A stretch of DNA of 64,000 nucleotides from a virus, in the IMG/VR virus record IMGVR_UViG_3300035704_000387, positions 1 to 64,000 of that record; one strand, 5' to 3'. Positions within the stretch are counted from its first letter, which is position 1. Every line of letters starts with the position of its first letter. The notes beneath the pieces were generated by a model, which was not told where the DNA came from, did no database searches, and saw only the letters and a list, made by a program, of their open reading frames with translations. Position numbers and translations under genes: made by a program. This document shows positions 38,194-48,480 of the stretch, one piece after another.

Positions 38194-38574
38194 ATGCGAT
38201 TCCGAACGGTAGCAATGCTCGCAGTGGCGGCGCTTGCCCTATCCCTCCCGTCCTCCGCCATGGCGGTCTCCGCTAGGCCGACAATTCTCCAGGCAGCCGA
38301 AGCCCTGCATGACCAAGAAGGCCTGCAGGATGGCTCGACCACCGTTGCCGAATGCCACACTGGCGCCCAGCCCGGAACGGTCGTATGCGTTGCCACCATG
38401 AGGGGGATCGTTGAACTCTCGGTAGGCCCCGTTGAAGCCGAGTGCGTGGCTGCGGTGGCGGCGGTATGGCTACCGCTCCGCGTATCCGGCTTCAAGGTGG
38501 TGGGCGCGCCGGGGATGTGGAGCCCGCGAGCAGTGTCTGACACGCGCTGCGAAGGTGTGCCCCTAAACGGCTAA
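38194..38574 (+). CDS. Secreted moron protein
   Basis: 126 aa from ATG 38194 behind AGGAGG. MRFRTVAMLAVAALALSLPS followed by SAMA is a clear signal peptide with an AxA cleavage site. Mature part has four Cys, so disulfides are likely. The GTG at 38128 is in frame and would add 22 residues, but the ribosome site favours 38194. A lysogen-expressed secreted protein is a typical moron function; target unknown. Confidence 0.68.
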   Translation: MRFRTVAMLAVAALALSLPSSAMAVSARPTILQAAEALHDQEGLQDGSTTVAECHTGAQPGTVVCVATMRGIVELSVGPVEAECVAAVAAVWLPLRVSGFKVVGAPGMWSPRAVSDTRCEGVPLNG

Positions 38575-39467
38575 TAGCCGAAGACGACGACCCAGAGCTG
38601 TCGTTCCTTCACCGTGAGAGGAGCGCCGCCGCCGCCGGCCTTAAACCTGACAGAGAGGTTGTAGGTGCCGGCAGCAGCGAAGACCTGACAGAGACCGCCG
38701 TAGGCACCGCTAGCCAGCATGCCGCCACCCAATTCTGCTTCGGCTGACTGAGGCATCCCAACCACGGCGCCAGTCGTTGGCCAAGCCAACGCCCCCGGCG
38801 TCACCGTCTGGCTGCCGACTAGCCCCAGCGGGCATGAGGTCAAGGAGCCCCATTGATTTTCGGTGAGGGTTGACGAGCGAGCTGCTTGCTTGCCTTCACC
38901 GCCTGCCGGGTCCGGTACACGAAGTTGGTTTTCGCCCAGAAATATCGCTGCTGCGCCGCGGCCGACTCCTTTCGTCCCGGACTTCCAGATTGCTTTGTAA
39001 CCCACCAGCATGAATCCTCCGGCTGGGACTACGATGTTCTGAATTTCATCGGCCGTCGTCAGGGCAGTGAATGATTCCGAGGTCTTCGTCTCTTCGGTCG
39101 AAATGATCTTCGGTGCGTACCAGGAGACCGGCTTGGCAGAGGTCGCGAGCTTTGAAGTGCCCACTGCTCCGTTTTTGATCTTCCCTTCGGTGACTTTTTC
39201 GCTACCGATCGTGAAGACGCCCGATTCATCATTCGTCACGTCTCCACTGCCCGTCACGTACTGAGGCACGCCAGAGGCGTTGCAGACGACTAGCTGTTTG
39301 GCCGAGCCTTTCTGGAGCCATTTCAGCGACTGCTCGTTTTCGGCCGCGAGGATCGCGTGGACCCGTTCGGCAATCGCTTTTGAGACCGCCGCCATGTCCG
39401 GCGGTTTGTCGGTGCCGAGGTAGTAGGGGACTTCCCAGGGCGCAGCGGTTTTGCCAGAGACGGCCAT
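38571..39467 (-). CDS. Distal tail fibre or baseplate-associated protein
   Basis: 298 aa from ATG 39467 with AGGAGT upstream. N-terminal helix region (DMAAVSKAIAERVHAILAAE), then VTNDESGVFTIGSEKVTEGK repeats typical of fibre stalks, and a beta-rich C-terminal head (AAGTYNLSVRFKAGGGGAPL). Last gene of the leftward tail operon, after tail protein I, which is the usual fibre position. Confidence 0.7.
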   Translation of the reverse strand: MAVSGKTAAPWEVPYYLGTDKPPDMAAVSKAIAERVHAILAAENEQSLKWLQKGSAKQLVVCNASGVPQYVTGSGDVTNDESGVFTIGSEKVTEGKIKNGAVGTSKLATSAKPVSWYAPKIISTEETKTSESFTALTTADEIQNIVVPAGGFMLVGYKAIWKSGTKGVGRGAAAIFLGENQLRVPDPAGGEGKQAARSSTLTENQWGSLTSCPLGLVGSQTVTPGALAWPTTGAVVGMPQSAEAELGGGMLASGAYGGLCQVFAAAGTYNLSVRFKAGGGGAPLTVKERQLWVVVFGY

Positions 39468-39480
39468 GCGGGACTCCTGA

Positions 39481-40119
39481 CTACAGTTCGGAGGGCAGGA
39501 TTTCGGCGAGGACCTGGACGGAGGGGAAGTCGGCTGCGAGATCGGCAACCGTCGTCCATTTGGTCGAGGCCGCCACGTCGGCGACGGTGACGCCGCTGAT
39601 CGCTTCGTATTCGAGCGCCTCCCAAGCTGGGAGTTCTTCGCGCAGGATCGCCTGCGTCCGGCTCGGATTCGGCGTCTGCGCGAGCAGCGTGCGAATGTAG
39701 TGATGCCAGACTTCCGGCGTCCGCGGGTGGATGATCACAAAGAGTTCTTCGCCTTCAACCACTGGCTTGAGGGTCCGCTTGGTCGCGAGCCGAATCGCCT
39801 CAGGCTGCCCCCGCTTCCAGCCAGTCGGCTGCTTGATCTCGGCCCGCAACTGTTCCTCGGACATCTCGGGAGTCGGGATCACCCCGACCCATTGCGCCAG
39901 GTGCGGCAGCCATTTTGCCGGGCAACGATCAGGGTCCAGCAGCACCGCGAAGGGCGCCGGCTCGTCATCGCGTTCCCGGACGAGATCGTAGATCGGCTGA
40001 TAGGGCAAGCTCAGCGCGTCACAAAGCTGGAGGAGCTGCCCGTTGCCTGCTTCGTCCTGTTCGCGGAACCAGCCCAGCGGTTCGTAGATCAGTTCCCAAA
40101 GCTGGGAGTTGTCGCTCAC
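39481..40119 (-). CDS. Tail protein I (P2 gpI-like)
   Basis: 212 aa, GTG start. SLPYQPIYDLVRERDDEPAP, LDPDRCPAKWLPHLAQWVGV and TGWKRGQPEAIRLATKRTLK match the gpI family of baseplate proteins. Follows baseplate J with a 4-base overlap, the normal P2-like order (gp25, J, I). Confidence 0.82.
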   Translation of the reverse strand: MSDNSQLWELIYEPLGWFREQDEAGNGQLLQLCDALSLPYQPIYDLVRERDDEPAPFAVLLDPDRCPAKWLPHLAQWVGVIPTPEMSEEQLRAEIKQPTGWKRGQPEAIRLATKRTLKPVVEGEELFVIIHPRTPEVWHHYIRTLLAQTPNPSRTQAILREELPAWEALEYEAISGVTVADVAASTKWTTVADLAADFPSVQVLAEILPSEL

Positions 40120-41273
40120 AACGATGTCACCGTGATGGCGCCGGCTTGGGTCAACGGCGCCACGCCTTCCAGGGTGATTTCTTCAGCCGTGCCGAGCCCT
40201 TCTGCGTTCTTGGCCCATTTGAAGGTCGAGACCCGAGCCACCCCGCCGAGCCGCTCGATCTGGCCGATCACCTTGAAGCGGTAGGCCTTCGTACGGTTGA
40301 TCCAACCCGAGCCCGAATCGCCCTGGGTCGGCAGCCCCCATTTCGCCGGCGAGAAGTTTTCAGCCCAGAACGCAGAGACCGCAGCGCGCACCGTAGCCGG
40401 GTCGAACCCCGCTTCCACTTCGATCTGCACTTCCCCTTTGAACGTCGTGTAGGCAGGGGCGCCGACGTAGTAGTTGATGCCGCTGAGAAGCTTGGCCTTC
40501 TGCCTGACTTCGAGCGCTTCCTTCGTCGGGGCGCTCGACCCTTCGCCAGCAGAGTCGATTGGGATGACACTGACCGCGCCAGCTTCAGCTTTGCCTTCTT
40601 TGATGTTGTAGGCCTCGATGCACTTCGCTCGAGCGATGGCGGCGATGGCACGGGCGTCGATCTCGAAGTCGCGGCTGAGGATCAGTGAGAGGGAGAGCGT
40701 CTGGAGCTCTTCGACCAGGCGATTGAGGTAGGCGTCCTCTTCCTCTTCATCCACGCCGTCTGCGGTTTCGCCAACGAGTTCGATCGCCTGCACGAAGGAA
40801 AGCGAGTCGATCAGCAGCGGATCTGCGGTGAGGCCATTCGCGGCCACCCCGGCTTCGACGGACTGCAGTAGCACGGTCGCGTTTTCTGCCCCTGGAGCGA
40901 CGGTGACCGCGCCAACCGTCGTGAACCCGACCACGGAGTCGCCGGAGGCTTCGATGCCAACCTGCGTTCCTGCCGGGATCGTGTAGCCGGCTTTGTCGAT
41001 CATCGTCCAGGTGCTTTCCGCAGTGGCAGGAGCAGCCTGGATCGGTGGCACCGAGACGATCGATTCGCCAAAGCGCTTGAAGGCCGCCTTCGACATGGCG
41101 CTTGCTTGGTCGACGAGCTGGTTGCCGACTCGCGCCCATGCTTTGACCAGCCAGGTGAGGGGGGCGCCTTCGACCGGCTGCCACCCTGCAAAGGCAGCTT
41201 CGAAGGCTTCGAACATTTCGGCTTCGGCGGTACCGACGTTTGCTTCAGCCTCAATGGCGACGAAAGTGCTCAC
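40116..41273 (-). CDS. Baseplate J-like protein
   Basis: 385 aa. Central PAGTQVGIEASGDSVVGFTT and AGVAANGLTADPLLIDSLSF, then EEEDAYLNRLVEELQTLSLS and YVGAPAYTTFKGEVQIEVEA, match the gp47/baseplate J family. It builds the wedge of the contractile baseplate. Coupled to gp25-like gene. Confidence 0.87.
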   Translation of the reverse strand: MSTFVAIEAEANVGTAEAEMFEAFEAAFAGWQPVEGAPLTWLVKAWARVGNQLVDQASAMSKAAFKRFGESIVSVPPIQAAPATAESTWTMIDKAGYTIPAGTQVGIEASGDSVVGFTTVGAVTVAPGAENATVLLQSVEAGVAANGLTADPLLIDSLSFVQAIELVGETADGVDEEEEDAYLNRLVEELQTLSLSLILSRDFEIDARAIAAIARAKCIEAYNIKEGKAEAGAVSVIPIDSAGEGSSAPTKEALEVRQKAKLLSGINYYVGAPAYTTFKGEVQIEVEAGFDPATVRAAVSAFWAENFSPAKWGLPTQGDSGSGWINRTKAYRFKVIGQIERLGGVARVSTFKWAKNAEGLGTAEEITLEGVAPLTQAGAITVTSL

Positions 41274-41587
41274 GCAGCATTCCTTTCCGTTTCAAGCTGG
41301 ACCCGCTGGATCAGCCCTTCCACTTCTGAGGTGGCGAGGAGCCTGACCCTGGGCTCGACTGCTGCGACGGCACGGACGAACGCCTCCGCGCTCGGGTTGC
41401 GGCGCTGGCGCTTGAAGGTCTGGTCGGCCACGCCGTAGTCAGGCGCCTCCATGCGGGAGCCGAGCCGGGTGGCGACGCAAGCGAGGACGCACTGCCGGAT
41501 CTCCTCTTTGCTGCCCTGCTCGACGACTGCGACGGTGCCATCTTCAACGCGAAACGGCACGGCAAACTGGGGGACCTGTACAGCCAC
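41270..41587 (-). CDS. Gp25-like baseplate wedge protein
   Basis: 105 aa. FRVEDGTVAVVEQGSKEEIR, then VLACVATRLGSRMEAPDYGV matches the gp25/GpW lysozyme-like wedge family (the EIR and 'G.R...P.YG' signatures). Required to trigger sheath contraction. Confidence 0.85.
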   Translation of the reverse strand: MAVQVPQFAVPFRVEDGTVAVVEQGSKEEIRQCVLACVATRLGSRMEAPDYGVADQTFKRQRRNPSAEAFVRAVAAVEPRVRLLATSEVEGLIQRVQLETERNAA

Positions 41588-41601
41588 GGTGGTTGCCTCC
41601 C

Positions 41602-42780
41602 TCAGTCGGTGTAGAAGCTGATCTCGGACAGCGAGAGGTAGTCGACGTTGCTAGCGACGGCACCCACGACGATGACTTCGCCGTTTGCTTTGACATCGAT
41701 GCGCACTGGCCCGACATAAGCGGCGGAGTTCAAGGCACCTTGGCCCTCGAAGACTTCCTGAAGGGCAGGCCGAAAGCCGGTGGGCAGTTGGAAGATCGCT
41801 TTCTGCGCTTCGAGACCTCCGGTGTGCTGAACCAGTCCGCGGATGTGGACCCTGCCGTCCCGACTCCTGCGGTAGCTGGCTTTGCTGAAGACACCAGGAG
41901 ATGGCGTGTAGTTGGCGTAGGAGTTGAGCAGCGTCGGTTCCACCCAGGCACCCGCATAACCGAAGGTCAGCGCCGTCGTGTTGAGCGTGATCGTCCCGGT
42001 GGTCAGCAGGGCGAACTCGACCCCGCCATTCTGCGTCCCCTCGGCGACCAGGATCAGCGTCCCCGACCGAGCCTCTTCGCTGGAGTCGAATTCGGCGATC
42101 CGTTCCAGGGTCCATTTCGACCCGGCCCCGCCGGCAGCAGTGACTTTGTAGGGGCCGTTGTTTGCGCCCGTCGCCTCGTTCTTGACCAGCAGCACTTCAC
42201 CGACGCCGAGGGTCACCCCGTCCTTGGCTCCGAGCGAGCCGTTTGCGGAGGCGGTAAGGACATTGCCAGACCGCGAGTTGGAGGCGAGCGCTTCCGTGGT
42301 GGCGGCTCGGACGAAGATCACGCCCTTGCCGACCGGGCCTTCCGGTCCAATGGAACCCGTTGCCCCAGTTGCCCCCATGGATCCTTTGGGACCTTCAGGC
42401 CCCGTGGCCCCGGTGGCGCCTTTAGGCCCTTCTGGGCCGGTAGCACCCGTCGCGCCTTTGGGGCCTTCCGGTCCAGGTTCGCCGACTACGAAGGCATCCG
42501 GCGTCGCGCCCTCCTTCGGCTCCCAGGTGATGAGTCGCGGCGGACCATCAGGCGGCGTAGAGACCTGAGCCTTGCAGCCCCTCTTCGGATAGAAGATCCC
42601 CGCAGCCGTGCTGACCGGTGACCACCCAAGGGGGTCGGTGGCGAGCGGTGCTTCCTCGGCTGGGATTTCGCACCGCACCAGCTGTCCGATCGCCGTGGCG
42701 TCGTCGAGGACTTCGGCGGTGTGGACTTCCTGGCGCGGGGACGGGACAGCACGCGGGTCGAGTTGTGAGGGGTTTGGCAT
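41602..42780 (-). CDS. Collagen-like fibre protein
   Basis: 392 aa. Residues about 100-150 are 15-17 Gly-X-Y triplets in units such as [12 protein letters not shown], flanked by a globular N-terminus and a C-terminal head of about 240 residues with [20 protein letters not shown] and [12 protein letters not shown]. The collagen stretch should form a trimeric stalk. Located between hub and gp25 rather than after gpI. Confidence 0.78.
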   Translation of the reverse strand: MPNPSQLDPRAVPSPRQEVHTAEVLDDATAIGQLVRCEIPAEEAPLATDPLGWSPVSTAAGIFYPKRGCKAQVSTPPDGPPRLITWEPKEGATPDAFVVGEPGPEGPKGATGATGPEGPKGATGATGPEGPKGSMGATGATGSIGPEGPVGKGVIFVRAATTEALASNSRSGNVLTASANGSLGAKDGVTLGVGEVLLVKNEATGANNGPYKVTAAGGAGSKWTLERIAEFDSSEEARSGTLILVAEGTQNGGVEFALLTTGTITLNTTALTFGYAGAWVEPTLLNSYANYTPSPGVFSKASYRRSRDGRVHIRGLVQHTGGLEAQKAIFQLPTGFRPALQEVFEGQGALNSAAYVGPVRIDVKANGEVIVVGAVASNVDYLSLSEISFYTD

Positions 42781-42784
42781 CGAC

Positions 42785-44743
42785 TCAGAAGCCCTTGGGG
42801 TGGCGCTTGATCTCGAACTGCTTCAGGAAGTCCTTCACGCCACTCGTTACCTTTCCCAAGCCACCGTTTGGGTTGCTGTTCTCGCTTCCGCCACCCGACT
42901 CGAACACAACACCGGCAATTTCGATGGCCGTGTGTTCGGTGTGGGGATCTCCAGTGTTGGCGTGGTCATAGATCGTGATCCACTGACCGGGACCTGACTC
43001 TCCGAAGGAGGCGAGGGTGACGGTGGTAAGGCGTTCTTCAAGGAAGCCGCCGATTTTGAGCGCGTAGGAGACAGCGCCGGAGCAATCGAAGCCCGTGTCC
43101 GGGTCAAATCCGCCCCAGACGTAGGGCTTTTCCTTATCCGCCGCCTGTTCCATGGCCTCAAGCATCCGTTCGACGGTCCTGTTGCCTTCCGCTCCAGGCG
43201 TGACGCCGCTGATGCTTCGGGTCTTGTTGGCAGGCTCGGGAAGTTTCGGCGTAGCCCGATGCGCCTTGATCGTCGCCATCCGCTGCGCCGGGTCATCAGC
43301 CAGCGGGACTTCGATCGAGGAGAGGATGTAGCGGCCCCGCCCTTCGAGGGTGGCCGTGTTCAGATTGGTTTGGCTGATGCCCTCTTTCACCGGGGCTTCG
43401 CCGAAGCCGATGCTCGCCGGCCCATGATCAGCGAGCGTGACAACGCAGCCCGGCGGCGGCTTCCACTGCGAGACCAGCGCTTCGATTTCGATTTCGGTGA
43501 CGGGGTGGTTGCCGTCATATTCGAAGTCGACCTTTTCGATACCGGAGTCGTCGCCTTCGACCGACTCGTTATCGATCGCCAGTCGGACCATGCCCTTGCT
43601 CAATTCGGGTTCCGGCATGAAGTAGAAGACATTGCCGACGACGAAAGCCCGCCAGTTGACGTCCTTCGCCAGTTTCTTGATCGCCGACCAGTAGTCCTGC
43701 TTCTTTTTGACGACGAATTCGTAAGGCTCGGTGACATCGATCGATTCGCCGCCTTCGCCCCCGAACGCTTCAACCCACTTGCGGGCCTCGCTGTCAAACT
43801 TCCCATAGTTTGAGGCACCGTCTGAGCTTTCGCCGGCGCCGGACTTCTGCACCGCCTGAGCGATTTCGTGCGGAGCGGCGTTCGAATGGGTCTTGTAATA
43901 GTCGATCGCCGTGGTTCCGGTCCACATCGGCTTGCCCGCCACAAAGCCGCTGATCTCTTCCTCTGCCGGTCGGACCTTCGTATACGGTTCGAGCGCCTGC
44001 AGGACATTGCCTGGAGAAGCGGAGCCCATCGACGACTCGGCCATTAGAGCCTCTATCAAGGAGACCTGGACCGCGAAGGGGGCATCGTAGGATTCGGCGA
44101 TGATCAGAGCGGTGTGTCCGAGTTCACGCTGAGCAGCGGTGGCCTCGGCGCCATCGATGGTCAGGTGCTTGACATCGCCAAGACCCTTCCCGCGATTGGC
44201 CTTGGCTTCTTCCTTGGCCTTCTTCGCCTTTTCCTTGTTGTCGATCGGCTGCTGGACGTGCAGCTGCGGGCAGAAGAAGCGGAGGCCCTTGCCGCAGGCT
44301 TCTTCCACCAGCATCTTGATGAACTCGGCGCGGGTCATCTGGTGCGCGCCCTGGCCTCGCACCACTCGCTTGGGTCCTTCCTTTTCCCGAAGCAACGCGA
44401 TCCAGCGGTCTTCGAGAGTGAGCGTCAGGATGTCGCCGCTCTTGGTGAGCCCACCTGGGTAGCGGAAGTGCAATCCATCCATCTCCGCATCCCATTTCTC
44501 GGAGACGAGCGAGTGCCGGAGCAGGCGCCGTTCGGGATCTAGGACTTCGAGTTCAACCGAGCTTGCCCCGTATATCGTCCGGGTCAGCTTCGGGTTGCTG
44601 ATGACCGAGACCCCGACCTCCAACTCCAGGTGATCCTTCACGCTACGGCCCGCGGCACGAATCGTCAGGTCATCGACCTTTGAGTCAATTCCCTGTACGC
44701 GGTCAGCAGTGGGCCGCGCCGGGCTATCGGCGACCTTCGGCAC
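42785..44743 (-). CDS. Baseplate hub (gpD-like) fused to NlpC/P60 hydrolase
   Basis: 652 aa. The first 480 residues are hub-like ([40 protein letters not shown]), as in late-control D/gp27-type hubs. The C-terminus is NlpC/P60: [20 protein letters not shown] with the catalytic Cys in DCSG, and [11 protein letters not shown] with the His. This places a peptidoglycan endopeptidase on the tail tip for wall penetration. Follows the LysM protein gene. Confidence 0.82.
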   Translation of the reverse strand: MPKVADSPARPTADRVQGIDSKVDDLTIRAAGRSVKDHLELEVGVSVISNPKLTRTIYGASSVELEVLDPERRLLRHSLVSEKWDAEMDGLHFRYPGGLTKSGDILTLTLEDRWIALLREKEGPKRVVRGQGAHQMTRAEFIKMLVEEACGKGLRFFCPQLHVQQPIDNKEKAKKAKEEAKANRGKGLGDVKHLTIDGAEATAAQRELGHTALIIAESYDAPFAVQVSLIEALMAESSMGSASPGNVLQALEPYTKVRPAEEEISGFVAGKPMWTGTTAIDYYKTHSNAAPHEIAQAVQKSGAGESSDGASNYGKFDSEARKWVEAFGGEGGESIDVTEPYEFVVKKKQDYWSAIKKLAKDVNWRAFVVGNVFYFMPEPELSKGMVRLAIDNESVEGDDSGIEKVDFEYDGNHPVTEIEIEALVSQWKPPPGCVVTLADHGPASIGFGEAPVKEGISQTNLNTATLEGRGRYILSSIEVPLADDPAQRMATIKAHRATPKLPEPANKTRSISGVTPGAEGNRTVERMLEAMEQAADKEKPYVWGGFDPDTGFDCSGAVSYALKIGGFLEERLTTVTLASFGESGPGQWITIYDHANTGDPHTEHTAIEIAGVVFESGGGSENSNPNGGLGKVTSGVKDFLKQFEIKRHPKGF

Positions 44744-44761
44744 GGGCTACCCCCACCGGGT

Positions 44762-45388
44762 TTAGAGGATCAGCGTCTTACCGGCCGGGAGAACCTTGTG
44801 TGGATCGTGGATCCCGTTCTTGCGGCCGATTTCTTTCCAACGGGTCCAGTCGTGGTAGAGCTTGTGTGCCACCTTTGCGAGCGTGTCGCCCTGGACCGTT
44901 ACGTATTCGAGCGGCACGGCGTCGGAGAGGCCCATCTTGCCTTCCTTCTTCCGGCCTGCCTCGTTCGCCGGGACGAACTCCTCGAGCTTCAGCACCAACC
45001 GCTGTTTGAGTAGCGTCCCGTCTTCGGCGCGGATGACATCGACACTCGGAATGGTCCCAAATTCTGGCTCGTCTCCGAAGACGTAGACATCACCTTCATG
45101 GTGGATAGGTCCGTATGCCCGGAACTTCGTTGCTCCACCGAATTCGAGCAGCCGTTCGAGCTGGGGTTCGATGCTCCGGTTTTCCCGGAAGCCATCGAGC
45201 AGCACCGGCACGTCCTGCGCAAACGGCTGCACGCCGATAAAGCTCGTCATGCCCTTGCGCCGGATCCGGCTGATCGTTTCGTGACCGGAGAAACCAGCGG
45301 TAGGGGTGGCGGGACCGTCCCCCATGTTGAGCTTGAGGTCGAGCTTGTGATCGACGGAGACGAGATGCAACTGCGGCCGTTCGCTCAT
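44762..45388 (-). CDS. LysM-domain tail protein
   Basis: 208 aa. N-terminal two-thirds resembles contractile-tail cap/hub proteins of the gpX/CIS group (TSFIGVQPFAQDVPVLLDGF, VDVIRAEDGTLLKQRLVLKL). The last 45 residues are a LysM (YVTVQGDTLAKVAHKLYHDW, ending VLPAGKTLIL) that could dock on the tube or hub. Between tape measure and hub, as usual. Confidence 0.8.
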   Translation of the reverse strand: MSERPQLHLVSVDHKLDLKLNMGDGPATPTAGFSGHETISRIRRKGMTSFIGVQPFAQDVPVLLDGFRENRSIEPQLERLLEFGGATKFRAYGPIHHEGDVYVFGDEPEFGTIPSVDVIRAEDGTLLKQRLVLKLEEFVPANEAGRKKEGKMGLSDAVPLEYVTVQGDTLAKVAHKLYHDWTRWKEIGRKNGIHDPHKVLPAGKTLIL

Positions 45389-47943
45389 TCGCGGTTTGCC
45401 GCCTTCTGGCTTTGACGCGTGGTGCTCTCGGCGACCGCCTTGCCGTCCAGCTCCAGGGTGCTGTGCGAGTGGACCTCGATCTTCAGGACGTTGGCTAGGC
45501 CATCAGTTCGATGAGTGAGCCTCTTCGGCTCGGGTCCGCGGAAGCCGGCATTGGCGCGCCTATGGGTCTTCGCCTGAGACTTCTGACCACCGAAGGAACG
45601 GTGGTGCATCCCTTCTGCACCTTTGGATTCCCTCCTCGCCGGCTGGAGTCCTTCCGTATGTTCGACGAAGTCCTTCTGGGCGCTGTTGTATTTGAGCAGT
45701 TCGTTTCGGGCTTTGTTCCACATTCCGGACTGCTTGAGTCCGGCCCGAGTAAGTTCCTGCATCTTGCTGCGAGCTTTTTGCTGCGCCTGGACGAGGGTGT
45801 TGCCTTTGGCCCCATATTTGGCCTGCAGGGTAGTAAGCGATTGAAGACGTTTTGCCCACGGCTTCCCAGCCTTCGCTTCAGCTTCGGCGTAGATACCCGT
45901 GAGCTTCTTTTTCTCCTTGCCTACCCGCTTTTCGAGGCCTTCCAGCTCATCGAGAAATTTGATACCGGTCCTGCCGTGGTTGACTTCTGCGCGCATCGCA
46001 CCTATGCGCTTCCGCTGCACGGGAACCAGTTGCTTGATGGATGCTGCGGCATGCAGTGATTGAAGCCTGAACTCCTTCAGTCGGAATCCAGACAGTCGCT
46101 GTAGGTGTTCCTCCGCTTTGCCGGTCCTCGTAACCTGACGCTGAGCCTCGCTAAGCCGCCGTTGCGCCCGGGTCGCTCGGGTTGAATTGACGCCATAGTG
46201 AGCGAGTACTTGCACAAGCGCATGGCTTGCGCTTCGCTCCGCATGCAACGCCCGAAGGTGTCGGCTGCGCGCATTGTCTGCCCGCTGTTCGATGTGCCTC
46301 AGACCTGAGATCGATTCGCCATAACTCGTCATCGCTGAGGTGAGATGTTCAGTCTCTCCTCGCATCAATGAGATTTTGGGGCCGGTCGAGAACATCTTCG
46401 ACAGGAGTTCTCCGCCTAGTGAACCGAGCCCGACGCCAAGCATGGCCCCCATCGGCCCTCCGAGCATGAAGCCAGCGACGCCGCCTGCCAGCGCGCCGCC
46501 AGCCTCATACCCAGCATCTTTCCAGTCGCCACTGGTCGCCGAGGTGATGATATTGCCGATGCCGTATGCGGCGACTGCAGGGCCAAGGCTGTAGGCAAAT
46601 CCCTTCGCGGTCTGGATGGCACCTGACTTGCCGAAGCCTTCGAAGGCCATTCCAGCCGATCCCTTGAGGCCCTGTCCCGACTGGAGGGCGGTCGAGAAGA
46701 TCCCTACGTTCTTCGCGACCGCGGCGAGTTTGGTGGTAAGGATTAGCGCGCGCCCAATACCAGACGCGAAGTAACCAAGGCCGCTGGCCACAGGCCCCGT
46801 TAGGAGCAGGAACCCAACCACCGAGGCTTTAACGGGTCCTGGGAGCGCCGTGAAAATGGATGCCAGCTTCTCGCCGTCTTTCGCGAGCATTTCCAACCCA
46901 GGGCCGGCGATCGGCAGCAACCCGTCGCCGATTTCGACCAGCGAAGCTTGGATACCCGACCAGGCTTTCTTCAGTTTGACGAGCGGCTGTTCTTCGGCCT
47001 CTTGGACGTGTTTGTTGTAGAGCTGCACATCGCCATCTACTTCATGCCATTTCTTCTTGGCTTCACCGATGTGCTGTAGGACGACGAGGAGGCCCTTCGA
47101 CATTCGGCCGCCGCCGAACATTTCGTCGATTTTCTGGATCTGCCGCCCTTTGGGAAGGTTCGCCAGTTTCTGCTTCAGGAGATCTAAAGCCCAAGGGAGC
47201 CCTTTTTTCTGGGCTAGCTTGATGAGCTGTTCCTGTCCGATCCCGAGCTCCTTGAAGACGTCCTGCGCCTTTTCGGTCGAGGGAACGAGTTTCTGCAACG
47301 TGAAGTTCAGGGCATAGGCTGACTTCTGGGCAGGTATCCCGCGCGCGGTCATGATGTCCAGCGCCGACCCCACGTCAGCGACGTTGAGACCAAGCGCTTT
47401 CGCGGTCGGAAGGAGACCCGTCGACATCGCGGCCGTGAGTTCTTCAAGCCGAATGTCACCGTGGGCGACGATCTCGTTCAGCTGGGCCGCCGTCTTCGTG
47501 ATCCCTTTGAGCGAATCCCCTTCGTTCAGCGCTTTGTTGGCCGAGACGAGCGCGTAGGTGGTCTGCTCAAGTTCGGAGTTGCCCGACGTAGCCAGGCGTG
47601 AGGATTCCCGCAGGACTTTCATCGCTTTGGCACCGCGGTAGCCGGCGGACTCGACGTGGAACAGGGATTCGGCGAGCTGCTGAGGGCTGTACTGCGATTC
47701 GCGCGCGAGGCCGAGGACCGAGCCTTCAAGGGCTTCCACTTCTTTCATGGTGCCGCCGGCATCCGTGGCGACGAGGCCCATCTGGCGTTTGAAGTTCATC
47801 GCCATCCCGCCGGCAACCACACCGAGTGCGGCGACGGGGAGGCTCACATGCCGGGTCCAGGATTTCCCGAACTTCTTCAGGCTGTCGGCCTTGGCGGCAA
47901 AAGCCGACATGGCTTTCGCCCCTTTAAGTCCCATCGCCTCCAA
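45385..47943 (-). CDS. Tail tape measure protein (N-terminus probably in another frame)
   Basis: At least 852 aa. Central TP901-type tape-measure region (GLARESQYSPQQLAESLFHV, LVSANKALNEGDSLKGITKT, FTLQKLVPSTEKAQDVFKEL), then membrane-like helices (VKASVVGFLLLTGPVASGLG) and long coiled coils. First ATG in frame is 47934; a TTG at 47943. The frame remains open back to a TAG with RKFSKEVAASGAELE upstream of these starts, while the ribosome site and start lie in another frame at 48032. So the true product is likely longer by -1 frameshift or indel. Confidence 0.82.
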   Translation of the reverse strand: MEAMGLKGAKAMSAFAAKADSLKKFGKSWTRHVSLPVAALGVVAGGMAMNFKRQMGLVATDAGGTMKEVEALEGSVLGLARESQYSPQQLAESLFHVESAGYRGAKAMKVLRESSRLATSGNSELEQTTYALVSANKALNEGDSLKGITKTAAQLNEIVAHGDIRLEELTAAMSTGLLPTAKALGLNVADVGSALDIMTARGIPAQKSAYALNFTLQKLVPSTEKAQDVFKELGIGQEQLIKLAQKKGLPWALDLLKQKLANLPKGRQIQKIDEMFGGGRMSKGLLVVLQHIGEAKKKWHEVDGDVQLYNKHVQEAEEQPLVKLKKAWSGIQASLVEIGDGLLPIAGPGLEMLAKDGEKLASIFTALPGPVKASVVGFLLLTGPVASGLGYFASGIGRALILTTKLAAVAKNVGIFSTALQSGQGLKGSAGMAFEGFGKSGAIQTAKGFAYSLGPAVAAYGIGNIITSATSGDWKDAGYEAGGALAGGVAGFMLGGPMGAMLGVGLGSLGGELLSKMFSTGPKISLMRGETEHLTSAMTSYGESISGLRHIEQRADNARSRHLRALHAERSASHALVQVLAHYGVNSTRATRAQRRLSEAQRQVTRTGKAEEHLQRLSGFRLKEFRLQSLHAAASIKQLVPVQRKRIGAMRAEVNHGRTGIKFLDELEGLEKRVGKEKKKLTGIYAEAEAKAGKPWAKRLQSLTTLQAKYGAKGNTLVQAQQKARSKMQELTRAGLKQSGMWNKARNELLKYNSAQKDFVEHTEGLQPARRESKGAEGMHHRSFGGQKSQAKTHRRANAGFRGPEPKRLTHRTDGLANVLKIEVHSHSTLELDGKAVAESTTRQSQKAANRE

Positions 47944-47960
47944 CTCAGCACCAGAGGCCG

Positions 47961-48032
47961 CTACTTCTTTGCTGAACTTCCGCTGCCCGTGAAGTCTAAA
48001 AAAACGTCGATCGAACTAGACCGTCCAGTCAT
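47961..48032 (-). CDS. Probable 5' end of the tape measure gene (0 frame)
   Basis: 23-codon frame from ATG 48032 behind GAGAGGGGGGAAG. It reads MTGRSSSIDVFLDFTGS, the style of tape-measure N-termini, and stops 18 bases into the tape-measure open frame. Codons GTT TTT TTA form the canonical -1 slippery heptamer T TTT TTA at 48003-47997. Slipping there joins it to the main frame. Confidence 0.55.
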   Translation of the reverse strand: MTGRSSSIDVFLDFTGSGSSAKK

Positions 48033-48074
48033 CTTCCCCCCTCTCGCGACTCACGTAGCCCCGCAAGGGGCTGC

Positions 48075-48479
48075 TCAATGGACGGAAGCCCAGTTCCGTC
48101 GAGCGACGATCTCCCGGACATACTTCGGCTTGATCCCGTACAGGGCAGCAATGGACTCGCGGCTGTCCCCAGCAGCAAACCGACTACGTATTGCCCGGAC
48201 TCGCTCTGGGTTCAGACGCCCTGGACGCGTCTCCCACCTGAGGCCAAGATGCTTCCATGACCGGCCGTTGACCATGGCGCAGATCGTGGCCTTGTTGACT
48301 CCGAACTCTCCGGCCAGCCGGGGGACCGACACACCGGACGAATAGCGACGGTGGATCTCGCGAACGTCTCCCTCCGAGAGTCGACACGGAGCGGAGAGCT
48401 CACCCTTTGCCTGCCGCCCCTTCCTATCCCGGTCGGCCGCATTGTCCGCGCGCGTACCGAGGAACTGATGCCCCGGATT
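48075..48479 (-). pseudogene. Decayed HNH homing endonuclease, 5' part missing
   Basis: The frame reads NPGHQFLGTRADNAADRDRK, then GRQAKGELSAPCRLSEGDVR and two related DNA-binding repeats (VRxIxxRxxxG, then WKHLG or WASVH). This is the second half of the free-standing HNH family (C-NPxHL-GTxxDN-DxxxKGRQ). The first half, with the leading His and Cys, is missing: the frame runs into the end of the tail-chaperone gene with no start codon. A GTG inside (48332) would give only an 85-aa fragment. It sits between chaperone and tape measure, a common insertion place. Confidence 0.75.
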
Positions 48480-48480
48480 C

